A stretch of DNA of 64,000 nucleotides from Amycolatopsis sp. MtRt-6 (GCF_017308975.1 NZ_JADWPD010000033.1:52774-116773), one strand, 5' to 3'; counted from the stretch's first letter, positions 42,131-51,062 are shown. The notes: generated by a model from the letters alone, not told the origin. Numbers and translations: made by a program.

Positions 42131-43114
42131 GTGAGCGAGCAGAGCCCGAATCCCGAAACGACCGGCGCCAGCGGCGTCGGGCTGGCCACCGTCACGACTG
42201 ACGGGACGGTCCTCGACACCTGGTACCCGCACCCCAAGCTCGTCGAGGGTGGCACCCCCGGCACCGAGCGCCTGAGCGCGGACGAGGCGAAGGAGCTGCT
42301 CGGCGAGGCCGCCGCGGCGCTGCTCGGCCCGGACACCGACCGCGGGGTCGAGGTCGTCGCCGTGCGCACCACGATCGGCAAGCTGGCCGACGCGCCTGCG
42401 GACACCCACGACATCTACCTCCGCCTGCACCTGCTCTCGCACCGCCTGGTCCGCCCGCACGGCCAGAACCTCGACGGCCTCTTCGGCCTGCTGGCCAACG
42501 TCGTGTGGACCAACCACGGCCCGTGCCCGGTCGAGGGCTTCGAGACGACCCGGCTGCGGCTGCGGGCGCGCGGCCCGGTGACCGTCTACAGCGTCGACAA
42601 GTTCCCGCGGATGGTCGACTACGTCATGCCGTCCGGCGTCCGGATCGGCGACGCCGACCGCGTCCGGCTCGGCGCGCACCTGGCGTCCGGCACGACCGTG
42701 ATGCACGAGGGCTTCGTCAACTTCAACGCCGGCACGCTCGGCGCGTCGATGGTCGAGGGCCGGATCTCGGCCGGCGTGGTCGTCGGCGACGGCTCGGACG
42801 TCGGCGGCGGCGCGTCGATCATGGGCACGCTTTCCGGCGGCGGCAAGGAAACGATCTCCCTGGGCGAGCGCTGCCTGATCGGCGCGAACGGCGGCGTCGG
42901 CATCTCGCTGGGCGACGACACGGTCGTCGAGGCGGGTCTGTACGTGACGGCGGGCACGAAGGTCGTCGTCGAGGGCAAGGTCGTCAAGGCCCGCGAGCTC
43001 AACGGCATTTCGGGCGCGGTGTTCCGCCGCAACTCGGCGACGGGTGCGGTCGAAGTCGTGCCGCGCACGGGCTCCGGCGTCGAACTGAACGCGGCACTGC
43101 ACGCCAACGACTGA
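42131..43114 (+). CDS. dapD: Tetrahydrodipicolinate N-succinyltransferase
   Basis: A 327-residue trimeric acyltransferase that transfers succinyl from succinyl-CoA to tetrahydrodipicolinate. The C-terminal left-handed beta helix of hexapeptide repeats is evident (RIGDADRVRLGAHLASGTTV, GRISAGVVVGDGSDVGGGAS). The actinobacterial DapD N-terminal domain is present. I place the start at GTG 42131 rather than upstream at 42095, because family members begin shortly before GVGLATV. Confidence 0.93.
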   Translation: MSEQSPNPETTGASGVGLATVTTDGTVLDTWYPHPKLVEGGTPGTERLSADEAKELLGEAAAALLGPDTDRGVEVVAVRTTIGKLADAPADTHDIYLRLHLLSHRLVRPHGQNLDGLFGLLANVVWTNHGPCPVEGFETTRLRLRARGPVTVYSVDKFPRMVDYVMPSGVRIGDADRVRLGAHLASGTTVMHEGFVNFNAGTLGASMVEGRISAGVVVGDGSDVGGGASIMGTLSGGGKETISLGERCLIGANGGVGISLGDDTVVEAGLYVTAGTKVVVEGKVVKARELNGISGAVFRRNSATGAVEVVPRTGSGVELNAALHAND

Positions 43115-43142
43115 GCGCGGTTGTTCACCTACTATTCATGAG

Positions 43143-44075
43143 GTGACCACCGAATCGTTGCGTCGCACGCCGGCCGAGCTGGGGCTGCCGGACGCGCCCG
43201 TGGAAGCGCGTCCGGCCGACCCGGCGGTCCACCACGTGCGGGCCAAGCTCGACCGCGAGATCCGCGCGCTGCTGGCGTACGAACCCGGCACGCGCTCGGG
43301 CGCCGATCCGGAGGACCTGCACCAGATGCGCGTCGCGCTCCGGCGCATGCGCAGTGTGCTGAAGCTGTCCGGGAAGCTGGTCGGCGACGGCGCCGAGCCG
43401 GTGCGCGCGGAGCTGGGCTGGCTCGGCCAGTCCCTCGGCGAGGTCCGCGACTACGACGTCCTGATCGGGCACCTGCGCGAGGTCATCGCCGACTTCGAGG
43501 TCCGCGACCAGGCCGCCGGCCGCCGCCTGGTGTCGAAGTTCGTCAGCGAGCGAGCCACCGCGAAGCGGCGCCTGACGCGGGCGCTGTCGAGTGCCCGGTA
43601 CTCGACGTTGCTGCGTGAGGTGAGCCTGCTGACGCGGGCGGAGTTCGTCCCGCCGGCCGACCGGCCGCACGACCTGATCGCGAGCCTGGCGAAACCGCAC
43701 CGGAAGCTGGCGAAGGCGGTGCACGCGCTGCCCGCGGACCCACCGGACGACGACCTGCACGACCTGCGCATTCACGGCAAGAAGCTGCGGTACGCGGCCG
43801 AGCTGGCCCAGACGTCGGCGAAGAAGAAGCAGGCGGCGAGGATCAAGACGCTGCTGAAGGCGACGAAGGACTTCCAGACGGTGCTGGGCGACCACCAGGA
43901 CGCGGTGAACGCCGCCGAGCGGATGCGTTCGGTGCTGGAGTCCGCGGACGGCCCGATGGGGTTCGTGGCGGGCCGCGTCGCCGAGCGCGAGCTGGCCCGC
44001 CGGGCGGAGGCCCGCGCGGTCTGGCGGGATTCCTGGGCCGCCGTCGACGCCGCCGCCAAGGCCCTCCACGCCTGA
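43143..44075 (+). CDS. CHAD-domain protein
   Basis: A 310-residue all-helical CHAD protein with conserved histidines and basic residues: DLHQMRVALRRMRSVLKL, DDLHDLRIHGKKLRYAAE and LGDHQDAVNAAERM. CHAD domains bind polyphosphate through their positive surface. No CYTH/TTM domain is attached. Whether it localises to polyphosphate granules here is inference. GTG start at 43143, 28 bp after dapD. Confidence 0.9.
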   Translation: MTTESLRRTPAELGLPDAPVEARPADPAVHHVRAKLDREIRALLAYEPGTRSGADPEDLHQMRVALRRMRSVLKLSGKLVGDGAEPVRAELGWLGQSLGEVRDYDVLIGHLREVIADFEVRDQAAGRRLVSKFVSERATAKRRLTRALSSARYSTLLREVSLLTRAEFVPPADRPHDLIASLAKPHRKLAKAVHALPADPPDDDLHDLRIHGKKLRYAAELAQTSAKKKQAARIKTLLKATKDFQTVLGDHQDAVNAAERMRSVLESADGPMGFVAGRVAERELARRAEARAVWRDSWAAVDAAAKALHA

Positions 44076-44119
44076 CCCGCTCCGCCCGCCCCCCAAGGTC
44101 GCGACCGGGCCCCCTCCCC

Positions 44120-45526
44120 TCAGGACATCGACCACACGTACCCGTCCGGGCGGATCAGCACCCGCCGCCCGCCGTCCGCCTCGTAGGCCGCGTACGCGTG
44201 GCCGCCCTCGTCCACCAGGTCCGCTCCCGTCGCCACGCTCCCTGCCGGGAGGATCCGGTATCCCGACGTCGCGCCCTCCCCGAACACCAGCTCCGTCGCG
44301 TGCGGACCGCGGAACAGCTCGAACAGGCGCACCCGCTTGCCGTTCGCGTCCACCAGCGGCGCGTCCGGCGCCCGGTCGCCCGGCCGCAGCTCGCCCGTCC
44401 CCGCCGGCGCCAGCGGCCCACCGCGGTACGTGATGTCCAGCTGCTGGGTGTCCTCGCCGCGCCGGTGGGCGTCCTCGTCGCCGTCGACGTACTTCCGCAG
44501 CAAGCCCGTCGAGACGCCGAGCACCCGCGCCGCGACCGCGCGCCGCTCGATCTCGTAGCTGTCGAGCAGCTCCGGTGCCCCGTCCGCGAGCTTCCAGCCC
44601 AGGTTGTAGCCGTCCTGGACGCCGGTGTTGAGCCCCTGCCCGCCCGTCGGCGGGTGGACGTGCGCGGCGTCGCCGGCCAGGAACACGCGGCCCTCGCGGA
44701 ACTTCGCCGCCAGCCGGACGTTCGGCCGCCACACCGTCGACCAGGCCAGGTCGGACAGCTCGACCGTGCCGCCGCTGAGCACGTCGAGCCGGGCCTGGAC
44801 CGCGGGCAACGCCGTCTCGACGTCGGTCTCGCCGTCGCCGAGTGCCGCGCCGAACTGGAAGTGCGGTGTCCCCGGCAGCGGGCTGAACATCATGCCGCTC
44901 ATCGGCTCGTCCGGCGTCGCGAACCAGTGGCCGTAGTTCCGGTCGAGCCCTGCGGCCACCACGTCGCCGAGCAGCATCCGGATCGACTCGTCGGTCGTGC
45001 CCTCGAACGCGATCCCCAGCGTCTTGCGCACGAAGCTCTTGCCGCCGTCGGCGCCGATCAGGTACTCCGCGCGGACCGTCTCGCCCGTGCCCAGGGTCGC
45101 CGTGACGCCGTCGGCGTCCTGCTCGAAGCCGGTCAGCGCGGTGTTCAGCTCGACGCGCACGCCGAACTCGGCCAGCCGGTCGCGCAGGATGCCCTCGGTC
45201 TGGGACTGGCCGAGGAACCAGCCGGTCGGGTACGGCTTCGACGGCGTCGGCTCGACCGGGTCGAACATCATCCGCTCGCCGACCACCTCGCCGCCGAGGT
45301 GGATCTTCATCGGCACCGGGGCCATGCCCGCGGCGAGCACCGCGTCCAGCACGCCCAGGTCCTCGAACACCTCCAGCGTGCGCGGCTGCATCCCGTCGCC
45401 GCGCGAGCCCACGAAGTACTCCGAAGCCTTGTCGATGATCCGCACGGCGACGTCGCGCCGCGCCAGCTCGATGGCCAGCGTCAGTCCCGTCGGTCCCGCT
45501 CCCGCGATCAGCACCCGTGTGTCCAT
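44120..45526 (-). CDS. FAD-dependent aromatic monooxygenase (PheA/TfdB-type hydroxylase)
   Basis: A 468-residue flavoprotein. FAD motif GAGPTGLTLAIELARRDV begins at residue 8, the DG motif is YLIGADGGKSFVRKTLG, and the GD motif is VFLAGDAAHVHPPTGGQGLN. A thioredoxin-like C-terminal domain follows (about 390-468). This is the single-component class that hydroxylates phenols or polyketide-type aromatics with NAD(P)H. The substrate is unknown. Divergent from a TetR gene through two tandem palindromes, which suggests repressor-controlled induction. Confidence 0.88.
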   Translation of the reverse strand: MDTRVLIAGAGPTGLTLAIELARRDVAVRIIDKASEYFVGSRGDGMQPRTLEVFEDLGVLDAVLAAGMAPVPMKIHLGGEVVGERMMFDPVEPTPSKPYPTGWFLGQSQTEGILRDRLAEFGVRVELNTALTGFEQDADGVTATLGTGETVRAEYLIGADGGKSFVRKTLGIAFEGTTDESIRMLLGDVVAAGLDRNYGHWFATPDEPMSGMMFSPLPGTPHFQFGAALGDGETDVETALPAVQARLDVLSGGTVELSDLAWSTVWRPNVRLAAKFREGRVFLAGDAAHVHPPTGGQGLNTGVQDGYNLGWKLADGAPELLDSYEIERRAVAARVLGVSTGLLRKYVDGDEDAHRRGEDTQQLDITYRGGPLAPAGTGELRPGDRAPDAPLVDANGKRVRLFELFRGPHATELVFGEGATSGYRILPAGSVATGADLVDEGGHAYAAYEADGGRRVLIRPDGYVWSMS

Positions 45527-45539
45527 GTCGCCCTCCCAG

Positions 45540-45568
45540 TGAATTGAGATTCAGTGAATCTGGATTCA
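45540..45568. promoter_or_regulatory. Tandem 14-bp palindromes: operator of the TetR/monooxygenase pair
   Basis: TGAATtgagATTCA (45540-45553) and TGAATCtgGATTCA (45555-45568) stand side by side with one base between them, 13 bp from the monooxygenase start and 39 bp from the TetR start. Identical half-sites (TGAAT/ATTCA) strongly suggest two TetR dimers binding next to each other. The stretch is AT-rich against its surroundings. Confidence 0.75.
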
Positions 45569-45607
45569 GAATGGCGCTGCTAGCGTCCCCTGTCAAGGGA
45601 GGTGGCG

Positions 45608-46225
45608 ATGACGGCGACGAGCCGCAAGGAGAAGGCCGCGGAGACCGAGGCCGCGCTCAAGGCCGCAGCCAAGCGCGTGTTCGCCCGGAAGGGCTACCTC
45701 AACACGAAGATCACCGACATCACCGCCGAGGCGGGCCGGGCCGCGGGGTCGTTCTACAACCACTTCGCGGGCAAGGAAGAGCTGCTAGAAGCGCTCATGG
45801 CCGACATCGCGGCGTCCGGCGACGAGAGCGCCGGCAGCGAGGACCACTTGGCCGACTTCAGCGATCCGGCGGCCGTGCGCTGGCACGTCAAGCAGTACTG
45901 GGACTTCTACCGCGACAACGCCGCCACCATGCTGGCCCTGCGCCAGGCGGCGATGGTCAGCGAGTCGTTCGCGCGGACGGTGGCGCGCTTCGGCGCGTCC
46001 CAGGCGGCCGACCTCGACGGCCACCTCGCGTACATCACGCGCGCCGGGATGCGGCTGCCGGCGGCCCCGGACCGCTGCGGCATGCTGATCTACCACCTGG
46101 TCGACGCCTTCGCGGCGACGTGGCTGCACGGCTCGGCCCCCGACGGCACCCCGCCGACCGACGAAGAAGCGATCGAAATGCTCACGCGGTTCGTCTACCG
46201 GGGCCTCACCGGCCGCGATTACTGA
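45608..46225 (+). CDS. TetR-family transcriptional regulator
   Basis: A 205-residue TetR protein. The HTH (residues about 8-55) contains RVFARKGYLNTKITDITAEA and AAGSFYNHFAGKEELLEAL, and the ligand domain is C-terminal. The ATG at 45608 is preferred to the GTG at 45602 because AAGGGAGGT lies 4 bp before the ATG. Probably represses the divergent monooxygenase through the tandem palindromes. Overlaps dapC tail-to-tail by 7 bp. Confidence 0.9.
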   Translation: MTATSRKEKAAETEAALKAAAKRVFARKGYLNTKITDITAEAGRAAGSFYNHFAGKEELLEALMADIAASGDESAGSEDHLADFSDPAAVRWHVKQYWDFYRDNAATMLALRQAAMVSESFARTVARFGASQAADLDGHLAYITRAGMRLPAAPDRCGMLIYHLVDAFAATWLHGSAPDGTPPTDEEAIEMLTRFVYRGLTGRDY

Positions 46226-47310
46226 GTCAGCCGCTCCACAGCGGCGTCGACGCGCTCGTCCGTCGCGGTCAGCGCGACGCGGACGTGCTGGCCGCCCTTC
46301 GGGCCGTAGAACGTGCCGGGCGCGACCAGGATGCCGCGCTCGGCCAGCCACCGGACCGTCACCGCGGCGTCCTCGTCCCTGGTGGCCCAGAGGTAGAGCC
46401 CCGCTTCGGAGTGGTCGATACGGAAACCGTTGTCCAGCAACGCCTTCCGCAGGACGAGCCGGCGGCGGGCGTAGCGCTCGCGTTGCGCGCGCAGGGCTTC
46501 GTCGTCGGTCAGGGCGGCGACCATGGCCTCCTGGACCGGGCGCGGCACGATCATGCCCGCGTGCTTGCGGATCTCCAGCAGCTGCCGGATCAGGCGCGGG
46601 TCACCGGTCAGGAACCCGGCGCGGTAGCTGGCCAGGTTCGCCGACTTCGACAGCGAGTGCACCGCGATCAGGCCGTCGGTCCGGCCGTCGCAGACGTCCG
46701 GGTGCAGGATCGACAACGGGTCGGACTCCCAGCCGAGCGCCAGGTAGCACTCGTCGGAGACCACGACGACGTCACGCTCGCGCGCCCACTCGACGACCTT
46801 GCGCAGGTGCTCGACCGGCAGCACCTGGCCGGTCGGGTTGGACGGCGAGTTGATCCAGATCATCGCCGGCTTCTGCGGGCCGAGCGCGGTCAGGCCGTCG
46901 GACCGCAGGATCGACGCGCCGGCCAGCAGCACGCCGACCTCGTACGTCGGGTACGCCAGCTCCGGGATGACGACGACGTCGCCGGGGCCGAAGCCGAGCA
47001 GCCGCGGCAGCCAGGCCACGGCCTCCTTGGACCCGATCGTCGGCAGCACGGCGTCCGGCTCGACGCCGTCGACGCCGTGACGCCGCGAAAGCGCGCCGCG
47101 CGCGGCTTCCCGCAGGGCCGGGATGCCGTGGGTGGTCGGGTACCCGGGGATCTCCGAGACCGACGCGAGCGCGTCGCGGATGCCGGCCGGGACCGGGTCG
47201 ACCGGGGTGCCGATGGAGAGGTCCACGACCCCGCCGGGATGCGCCTGCGCCGTGGCCTTGACCTCGGCCAGCGAATCCCAGGGGAAGTCGGGCAGCGCGA
47301 TCCGGTTCAT
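46219..47310 (-). CDS. dapC: Succinyldiaminopimelate transaminase (class I/II aminotransferase)
   Basis: A 363-residue PLP enzyme of fold type I. The PLP lysine lies in HSLSKSANLASYRAG, the substrate-carboxylate and phosphate sites are NSPSNPTGQVLP and SDECY, and the N-terminus is RIALPDFPWDSL. Its place immediately behind a 7Fe ferredoxin (4-bp overlap) and near dapD/dapE corresponds to Rv1178, supporting the DAP-pathway assignment over other aminotransferase roles. Confidence 0.9.
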   Translation of the reverse strand: MNRIALPDFPWDSLAEVKATAQAHPGGVVDLSIGTPVDPVPAGIRDALASVSEIPGYPTTHGIPALREAARGALSRRHGVDGVEPDAVLPTIGSKEAVAWLPRLLGFGPGDVVVIPELAYPTYEVGVLLAGASILRSDGLTALGPQKPAMIWINSPSNPTGQVLPVEHLRKVVEWARERDVVVVSDECYLALGWESDPLSILHPDVCDGRTDGLIAVHSLSKSANLASYRAGFLTGDPRLIRQLLEIRKHAGMIVPRPVQEAMVAALTDDEALRAQRERYARRRLVLRKALLDNGFRIDHSEAGLYLWATRDEDAAVTVRWLAERGILVAPGTFYGPKGGQHVRVALTATDERVDAAVERLTQ

Positions 47311-47627
47311 TCGCCCTGCGGGGGCAGCGCCTTGATGAAGGCCGGGTCGTGGGCCGTCTTGCCGACCTTGGACGCACCGCCGGGCGAGCCGAGCTCGTCG
47401 AAGAAGTCGACGTTCGCCTTCGTGTAGTCCGACCAGTTGTCCGGGACGTCGTCCTCGTAGTAGATCGCCTCGACCGGGCAGACCGGCTCGCAGGCGCCGC
47501 AGTCGACGCACTCGTCCGGGTGGATGTACAGCATCCGCTCGCCCTCGTAGATGCAGTCCACGGGGCACTCGTCGATACACGCCTTGTCGAGCACGTCGAC
47601 GCAGGGCTCGGCGATCACGTAGGTCAC
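47307..47627 (-). CDS. fdxC: 7Fe-8S ferredoxin
   Basis: A 106-residue ferredoxin. The first cluster region has CVDVLDKACIDECPVDC (C-x7-C-x3-CP type for the 3Fe-4S cluster) and the second CVDCGACEPVCP (4Fe-4S). The long C-terminal tail is typical of actinobacterial seven-iron ferredoxins. It carries electrons at low potential to unidentified partners. GTG start at 47627 behind AGGAG. Coupled to dapC by an ATGA overlap. A 19-bp perfect palindrome lies 20 bp upstream. Confidence 0.92.
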   Translation of the reverse strand: MTYVIAEPCVDVLDKACIDECPVDCIYEGERMLYIHPDECVDCGACEPVCPVEAIYYEDDVPDNWSDYTKANVDFFDELGSPGGASKVGKTAHDPAFIKALPPQGE

Positions 47628-47647
47628 TGCGCACTCCTGCTTATCTC

Positions 47648-47666
47648 TGCAAAGACAGTCTTTGCA
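47648..47666. promoter_or_regulatory. Perfect palindrome upstream of fdxC
   Basis: TGCAAAGAC-A-GTCTTTGCA: 9-bp arms with a single central base, 20 bp before the fdxC start and AT-richer than its surroundings. It is either an operator or a leader hairpin. Further upstream at 47717-47735, TGAGGCAAGCCTTAGCCAT resembles a degenerate DtxR/IdeR iron box (about 11 of 19 consensus positions by eye). Confidence 0.55.
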
Positions 47667-47751
47667 AACAGCCAGTCGGTGCCGACATTACGCGGCGTCG
47701 GCACCCGTTCGGTTGGTGAGGCAAGCCTTAGCCATACCCCGGGTATGGCGC

Positions 47752-47934
47752 TCACCTCTCCCGGCGGCGCGGGGGCGGGGTGGCCCGGGCGTCACCGGTG
47801 ATGACGAAGCGCGGCTTCGGCGCTTCGCCTGTGTCACTTTCGGGCTTCTTCTCCCCCACGGCTCGGTTGAACCCTTCGGCGATCTCGTCGACGAGCTTCT
47901 CGTTGTGCCGCTCGTCCTTGCGCTGGATACCCAC
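47752..47934 (-). CDS. Small polar protein, unknown
   Basis: A 60-residue protein. The GTG at 47934 is chosen because AGGAGG ends 5 bp before it; the GTG at 47940 would overlap the ribosome site. The product starts VGIQRKDERHNEKLVDEIAE, is helical in its first half, then has a Pro/Arg-rich tail. Not recognised. The very good ribosome site and isolated position between fdxC and the divergent GNAT gene argue it is real. Confidence 0.55.
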   Translation of the reverse strand: MGIQRKDERHNEKLVDEIAEGFNRAVGEKKPESDTGEAPKPRFVITGDARATPPPRRRER

Positions 47935-47993
47935 GGTCACCTCCTGCGGAAATCCGCTCCCGCGACTTTCACCGTCTCCGTCACAATCTAGCG

Positions 47994-48746
47994 GTGAACG
48001 CCCGCGAGACGCTCGAAATCACGTGCAGCAAAGCATGGCAACCCCTGGTCGAGGATCCCCTGGGTGAGTGGCGCTTGCGCTGGGCCGACGGGTTCACCGG
48101 GCGCGCCAACAGCGCGCTCGCCGTCGGCGACGCCGGCCGCCCCCTCCCCCGGGCTCTGCGCGCGGTGTGTGATTTCGCCCACGATCGAGGGATCACCCCG
48201 ATGGTGCAGGTCGTCCGCGACAGCCCGAACGAGCACGCCATCCGGGAATCCGGGTGGCTCCCGGCCGCCGGGCACGGCGCCGGACACGAGGTCGTGGTGC
48301 TGACCGCGCCGCTGCGCCCCGCGCCCGCCGTCCCGGGCGTCACGGTGGGCGACGAGCCCGCGCCCGGCTGGTGGGAGCTGGCGCTGCGCCCGGGCGAGGA
48401 CTCGCCCGCCGCCCGGCAGGTGCTGGGCGGCGGGAAGATCGGCTACGGCGTCGCGACGGTCGGCGGCGGCCTCGCCGGGGTGGTCCGCGGTGCCCTGGTC
48501 GACGACTGGCTGCACATCGGCCGCCTCGAGGTCGCCCCGGCCTTCCGCCGCCGCGGGCTGGCGTCGGCGCTGACGAACGCGGTGCAGACGTGGGGGCTGG
48601 AACACGGGGCGGACCACGCGGTGTTGCAGGTCGCGGAGGGGAATTCGGGCGCGCTCGCGCTCTACGCGGGGCTCGGCTACGCCCCGCACCACAGATACCG
48701 GTACTGGGTGCCCGCACCCGGCTCGTGCGAGGATTCGACGTCGTGA
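47994..48746 (+). CDS. GNAT-family N-acetyltransferase
   Basis: A 250-residue protein. The C-terminal GNAT domain (about 130-240) carries the acetyl-CoA motif LEVAPAFRRRGLASAL and the late ALALYAGLGYAPHHRYRYW. The N-terminal half resembles a degenerate GNAT repeat. Substrate unknown. Its stop overlaps the fbiA GTG by 4 bp, so it is co-translated with F420 biosynthesis genes. That may mean a role in F420 metabolism, or simply shared expression. GTG start at 47994. Confidence 0.85.
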   Translation: MNARETLEITCSKAWQPLVEDPLGEWRLRWADGFTGRANSALAVGDAGRPLPRALRAVCDFAHDRGITPMVQVVRDSPNEHAIRESGWLPAAGHGAGHEVVVLTAPLRPAPAVPGVTVGDEPAPGWWELALRPGEDSPAARQVLGGGKIGYGVATVGGGLAGVVRGALVDDWLHIGRLEVAPAFRRRGLASALTNAVQTWGLEHGADHAVLQVAEGNSGALALYAGLGYAPHHRYRYWVPAPGSCEDSTS

Positions 48747-49732
48747 AGATCGTGGTAGTGGTCGGCGGAGTGGGCGGGGCCCGCTTCCTGCTGGGTGTCA
48801 AGGCGGCTCTGGGCATGGCACCGGAAGGTGCGTCCGAGTCCGAGCACGAGGTGACGGCGCTGGTCAACACCGGCGACGACGTCTGGATGCACGGGCTGCG
48901 GATCTGTCCCGACCTGGACACCTGCATGTACACCCTGGGCGGCGGGATCGACTCCGAACGCGGCTGGGGGCACTCGGGCGAGACCTGGGTCGTCAAGGAG
49001 GAGCTGGCCGCCTACGGCGCCGAGCCGACCTGGTTCGGTCTCGGCGACAAGGACATCGCCACCCACCTGATCCGGTCGCGGATGCTGCGCGCGGGCTACC
49101 CGCTCTCGGCGGTCACCGAGGCCCTGTGCGACCGCTGGCAGCCCGGCGTCCGGCTGCTGCCGATGTCCGACGACCGCGTCGAGACGCACGTCGTGATCGA
49201 CGACCCGGAGCAGGACGGGCAGCAGAAGGCCGTGCACTTCCAGGAGTGGTGGGTGCGCTACCGCGCCGAGCCGAAGGCGCACTCGATCGTCGCGGTCGGC
49301 AACGACGAGGCCAAGCCCGCGCCGGGCGTCCTGGAGGCGCTGAAGGAGGCCGACGCGGTGCTGTTCGCGCCGTCGAACCCGGTCGTGTCGGTGGGCACCG
49401 TGCTGGGCGTGCCGGGGGTGCGGGACGCGCTGCGCAAGACGCCGGCCGGCGTGGTCGGGGTGTCGCCGATCATCGGCGGCAAGGCGCTGCGCGGGATGGC
49501 CGACGCGTGCCTGACCGCGATCGGCGTCGAGACGTCGGCCGAGGCCGTCGGCCGGCACTACGGCTCGCGCCAGGACGGCGGTGTCATCGACGGCTGGCTG
49601 ATCGCCGAGGGCGAGACGGCCGACGTGCCGGGCGTGACCGTGCGCGACGTCCCGCTGCTGATGTCCGATGTGGACGCGACCGCGGCGATGGCCCGCGCCG
49701 CCCTCGAACTGGCTGGAGCCCCTGTTGAGTGA
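48743..49732 (+). CDS. fbiA: F420 biosynthesis phospholactyl/PEP transferase FbiA (CofD)
   Basis: A 329-residue CofD-family protein that joins the F420 deazaflavin (Fo) to a phosphoenolpyruvate-derived (or lactyl) moiety from its GDP-linked donor, giving (dehydro-)F420-0. Family features: VVVVGGVGGARFLLGV at the N-terminus, NTGDDVWMHGLRICPDLDT, and FAPSNPVVSVGTVLGVPGV. GTG start overlapping the GNAT gene by 4 bp; overlaps fbiB by 8 bp. Confidence 0.93.
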   Translation: MKIVVVVGGVGGARFLLGVKAALGMAPEGASESEHEVTALVNTGDDVWMHGLRICPDLDTCMYTLGGGIDSERGWGHSGETWVVKEELAAYGAEPTWFGLGDKDIATHLIRSRMLRAGYPLSAVTEALCDRWQPGVRLLPMSDDRVETHVVIDDPEQDGQQKAVHFQEWWVRYRAEPKAHSIVAVGNDEAKPAPGVLEALKEADAVLFAPSNPVVSVGTVLGVPGVRDALRKTPAGVVGVSPIIGGKALRGMADACLTAIGVETSAEAVGRHYGSRQDGGVIDGWLIAEGETADVPGVTVRDVPLLMSDVDATAAMARAALELAGAPVE

Positions 49733-51062
49733 CCACGCTTCCCCCAAGCTGGAGATCCTGCCCGTCACCGGGCTGCCGGAGTTCCGGCCGGGCGACGACC
49801 TGACCGGCGCGATCGCCGCCGCCGCGCCGTGGCTGCGCTCCGGCGACGTCCTGGTCGTGACCAGCAAGATCGTCTCGAAGGCCGAAGGCATGCTCGTGCG
49901 CGTGCCGTCGGACCCGGAAGCCCGGGACGCCGAACGCCGGAAGCTCGTCGAGCAGGAGGCCGTGCGGATCGTCGCGCGGATCGCGCGCACGGTGATCACC
50001 CAGAACCGGCTGGGGATCGTGCAGGCGGCGTCCGGGATCGACGCGTCCAATGTGGCCGGTGACGAGGTCGCGCTGCTGCCTTCCGACCCGGACGCCTCGG
50101 CGCTGGCGCTGCGCAACGGGCTGCGGGAGCGGCTCGGCGTCGAGGTCGCCGTCGTCGTCACCGACACCATGGGCCGCGCCTGGCGGGTCGGGCAGACCGA
50201 CGCCGCGATCGGCGCGTCCGGGCTGCGCGTGCTGCACGCCTACCGCGGGCAGGTCGACGGGCAGGGCAACGAGCTGGCCGTCACCGAGGTCGCCGTCGCC
50301 GACGAGCTCGCCGCGGCCGCCGACCTGGTCAAGGGCAAGCTGGGCGGGACGCCGGTCGCGGTCGTGCGCGGGCTCGACATCTTCGACGACGGCTCGACCG
50401 CGCGCGATCTGATCCGCCCGCTGGAGGAGGACCTCTTCCGGCTGGGCGCCAACGAAGCCGTCGCGCAGGGCCGGCGCGAGGCCGTCCCGGCCCGCCGGTC
50501 GGTGCGGCAGTTCGCGGACGAGCCGGTCTCCCCCACGTCGATCCGGCGGGCGGTGGGTTCGGCGCTGACCGCGCCCGCGCCGCACCACACGCACCCGGTC
50601 CGGTTCGTCTGGCTGCGCGACTCCGGCGTCCGGAAGAAGCTGCTGGACGCCATGCGCGAGTCGTGGCAGGCCGACCTCGAGTCCGACGGTTTTACGCCGG
50701 AGCAGATCGCGAAGCGGCTCAGCCGGGGCGACATCCTGTACCGGGCCCCGGAAGTCGTCATCCCGTTCCTGGTGCCGGACGGCGCGCACACCTACCGCGA
50801 CGACCGCCGCAACGACTGCGAGAAGACGATGTTCACCGTGGCCGGCGGCGCCGCGGTGCAGGGCCTGCTGGTCGCGCTGGCGGCCGAGGGCCTGGGGTCG
50901 TGCTGGATCGGGTCGACGATCTTCGCCGCGGACGTCGTCCGCGACGTCCTCGGCCTCGACGAGCGCTGGCAGCCGCTCGGCTCGGTCGCCATCGGCGTCC
51001 CGCTCACCGAGCCGGCCCCGCGGGCGCCGGCCCTGGCCGGGGAAGGACTGCTGGAGCTGTGA
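49725..51062 (+). CDS. fbiB: Bifunctional F420 gamma-glutamyl ligase / reductase FbiB
   Basis: A 445-residue fusion matching mycobacterial FbiB (448). The N-terminal CofE-like ligase (residues about 1-245, DVLVVTSKIVSKAEGM, TDTMGRAWRVGQTD) adds glutamates to F420-0. The C-terminal FMN nitroreductase-like domain (about 255-440, ARRSVRQFADEPVS, LGSCWIGSTIF) reduces dehydro-F420-0. The start is a TTG at 49725, since GGAG lies 6 bp before it and the coding text begins SDHASPKLEIL. Confidence 0.93.
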   Translation: MSDHASPKLEILPVTGLPEFRPGDDLTGAIAAAAPWLRSGDVLVVTSKIVSKAEGMLVRVPSDPEARDAERRKLVEQEAVRIVARIARTVITQNRLGIVQAASGIDASNVAGDEVALLPSDPDASALALRNGLRERLGVEVAVVVTDTMGRAWRVGQTDAAIGASGLRVLHAYRGQVDGQGNELAVTEVAVADELAAAADLVKGKLGGTPVAVVRGLDIFDDGSTARDLIRPLEEDLFRLGANEAVAQGRREAVPARRSVRQFADEPVSPTSIRRAVGSALTAPAPHHTHPVRFVWLRDSGVRKKLLDAMRESWQADLESDGFTPEQIAKRLSRGDILYRAPEVVIPFLVPDGAHTYRDDRRNDCEKTMFTVAGGAAVQGLLVALAAEGLGSCWIGSTIFAADVVRDVLGLDERWQPLGSVAIGVPLTEPAPRAPALAGEGLLEL

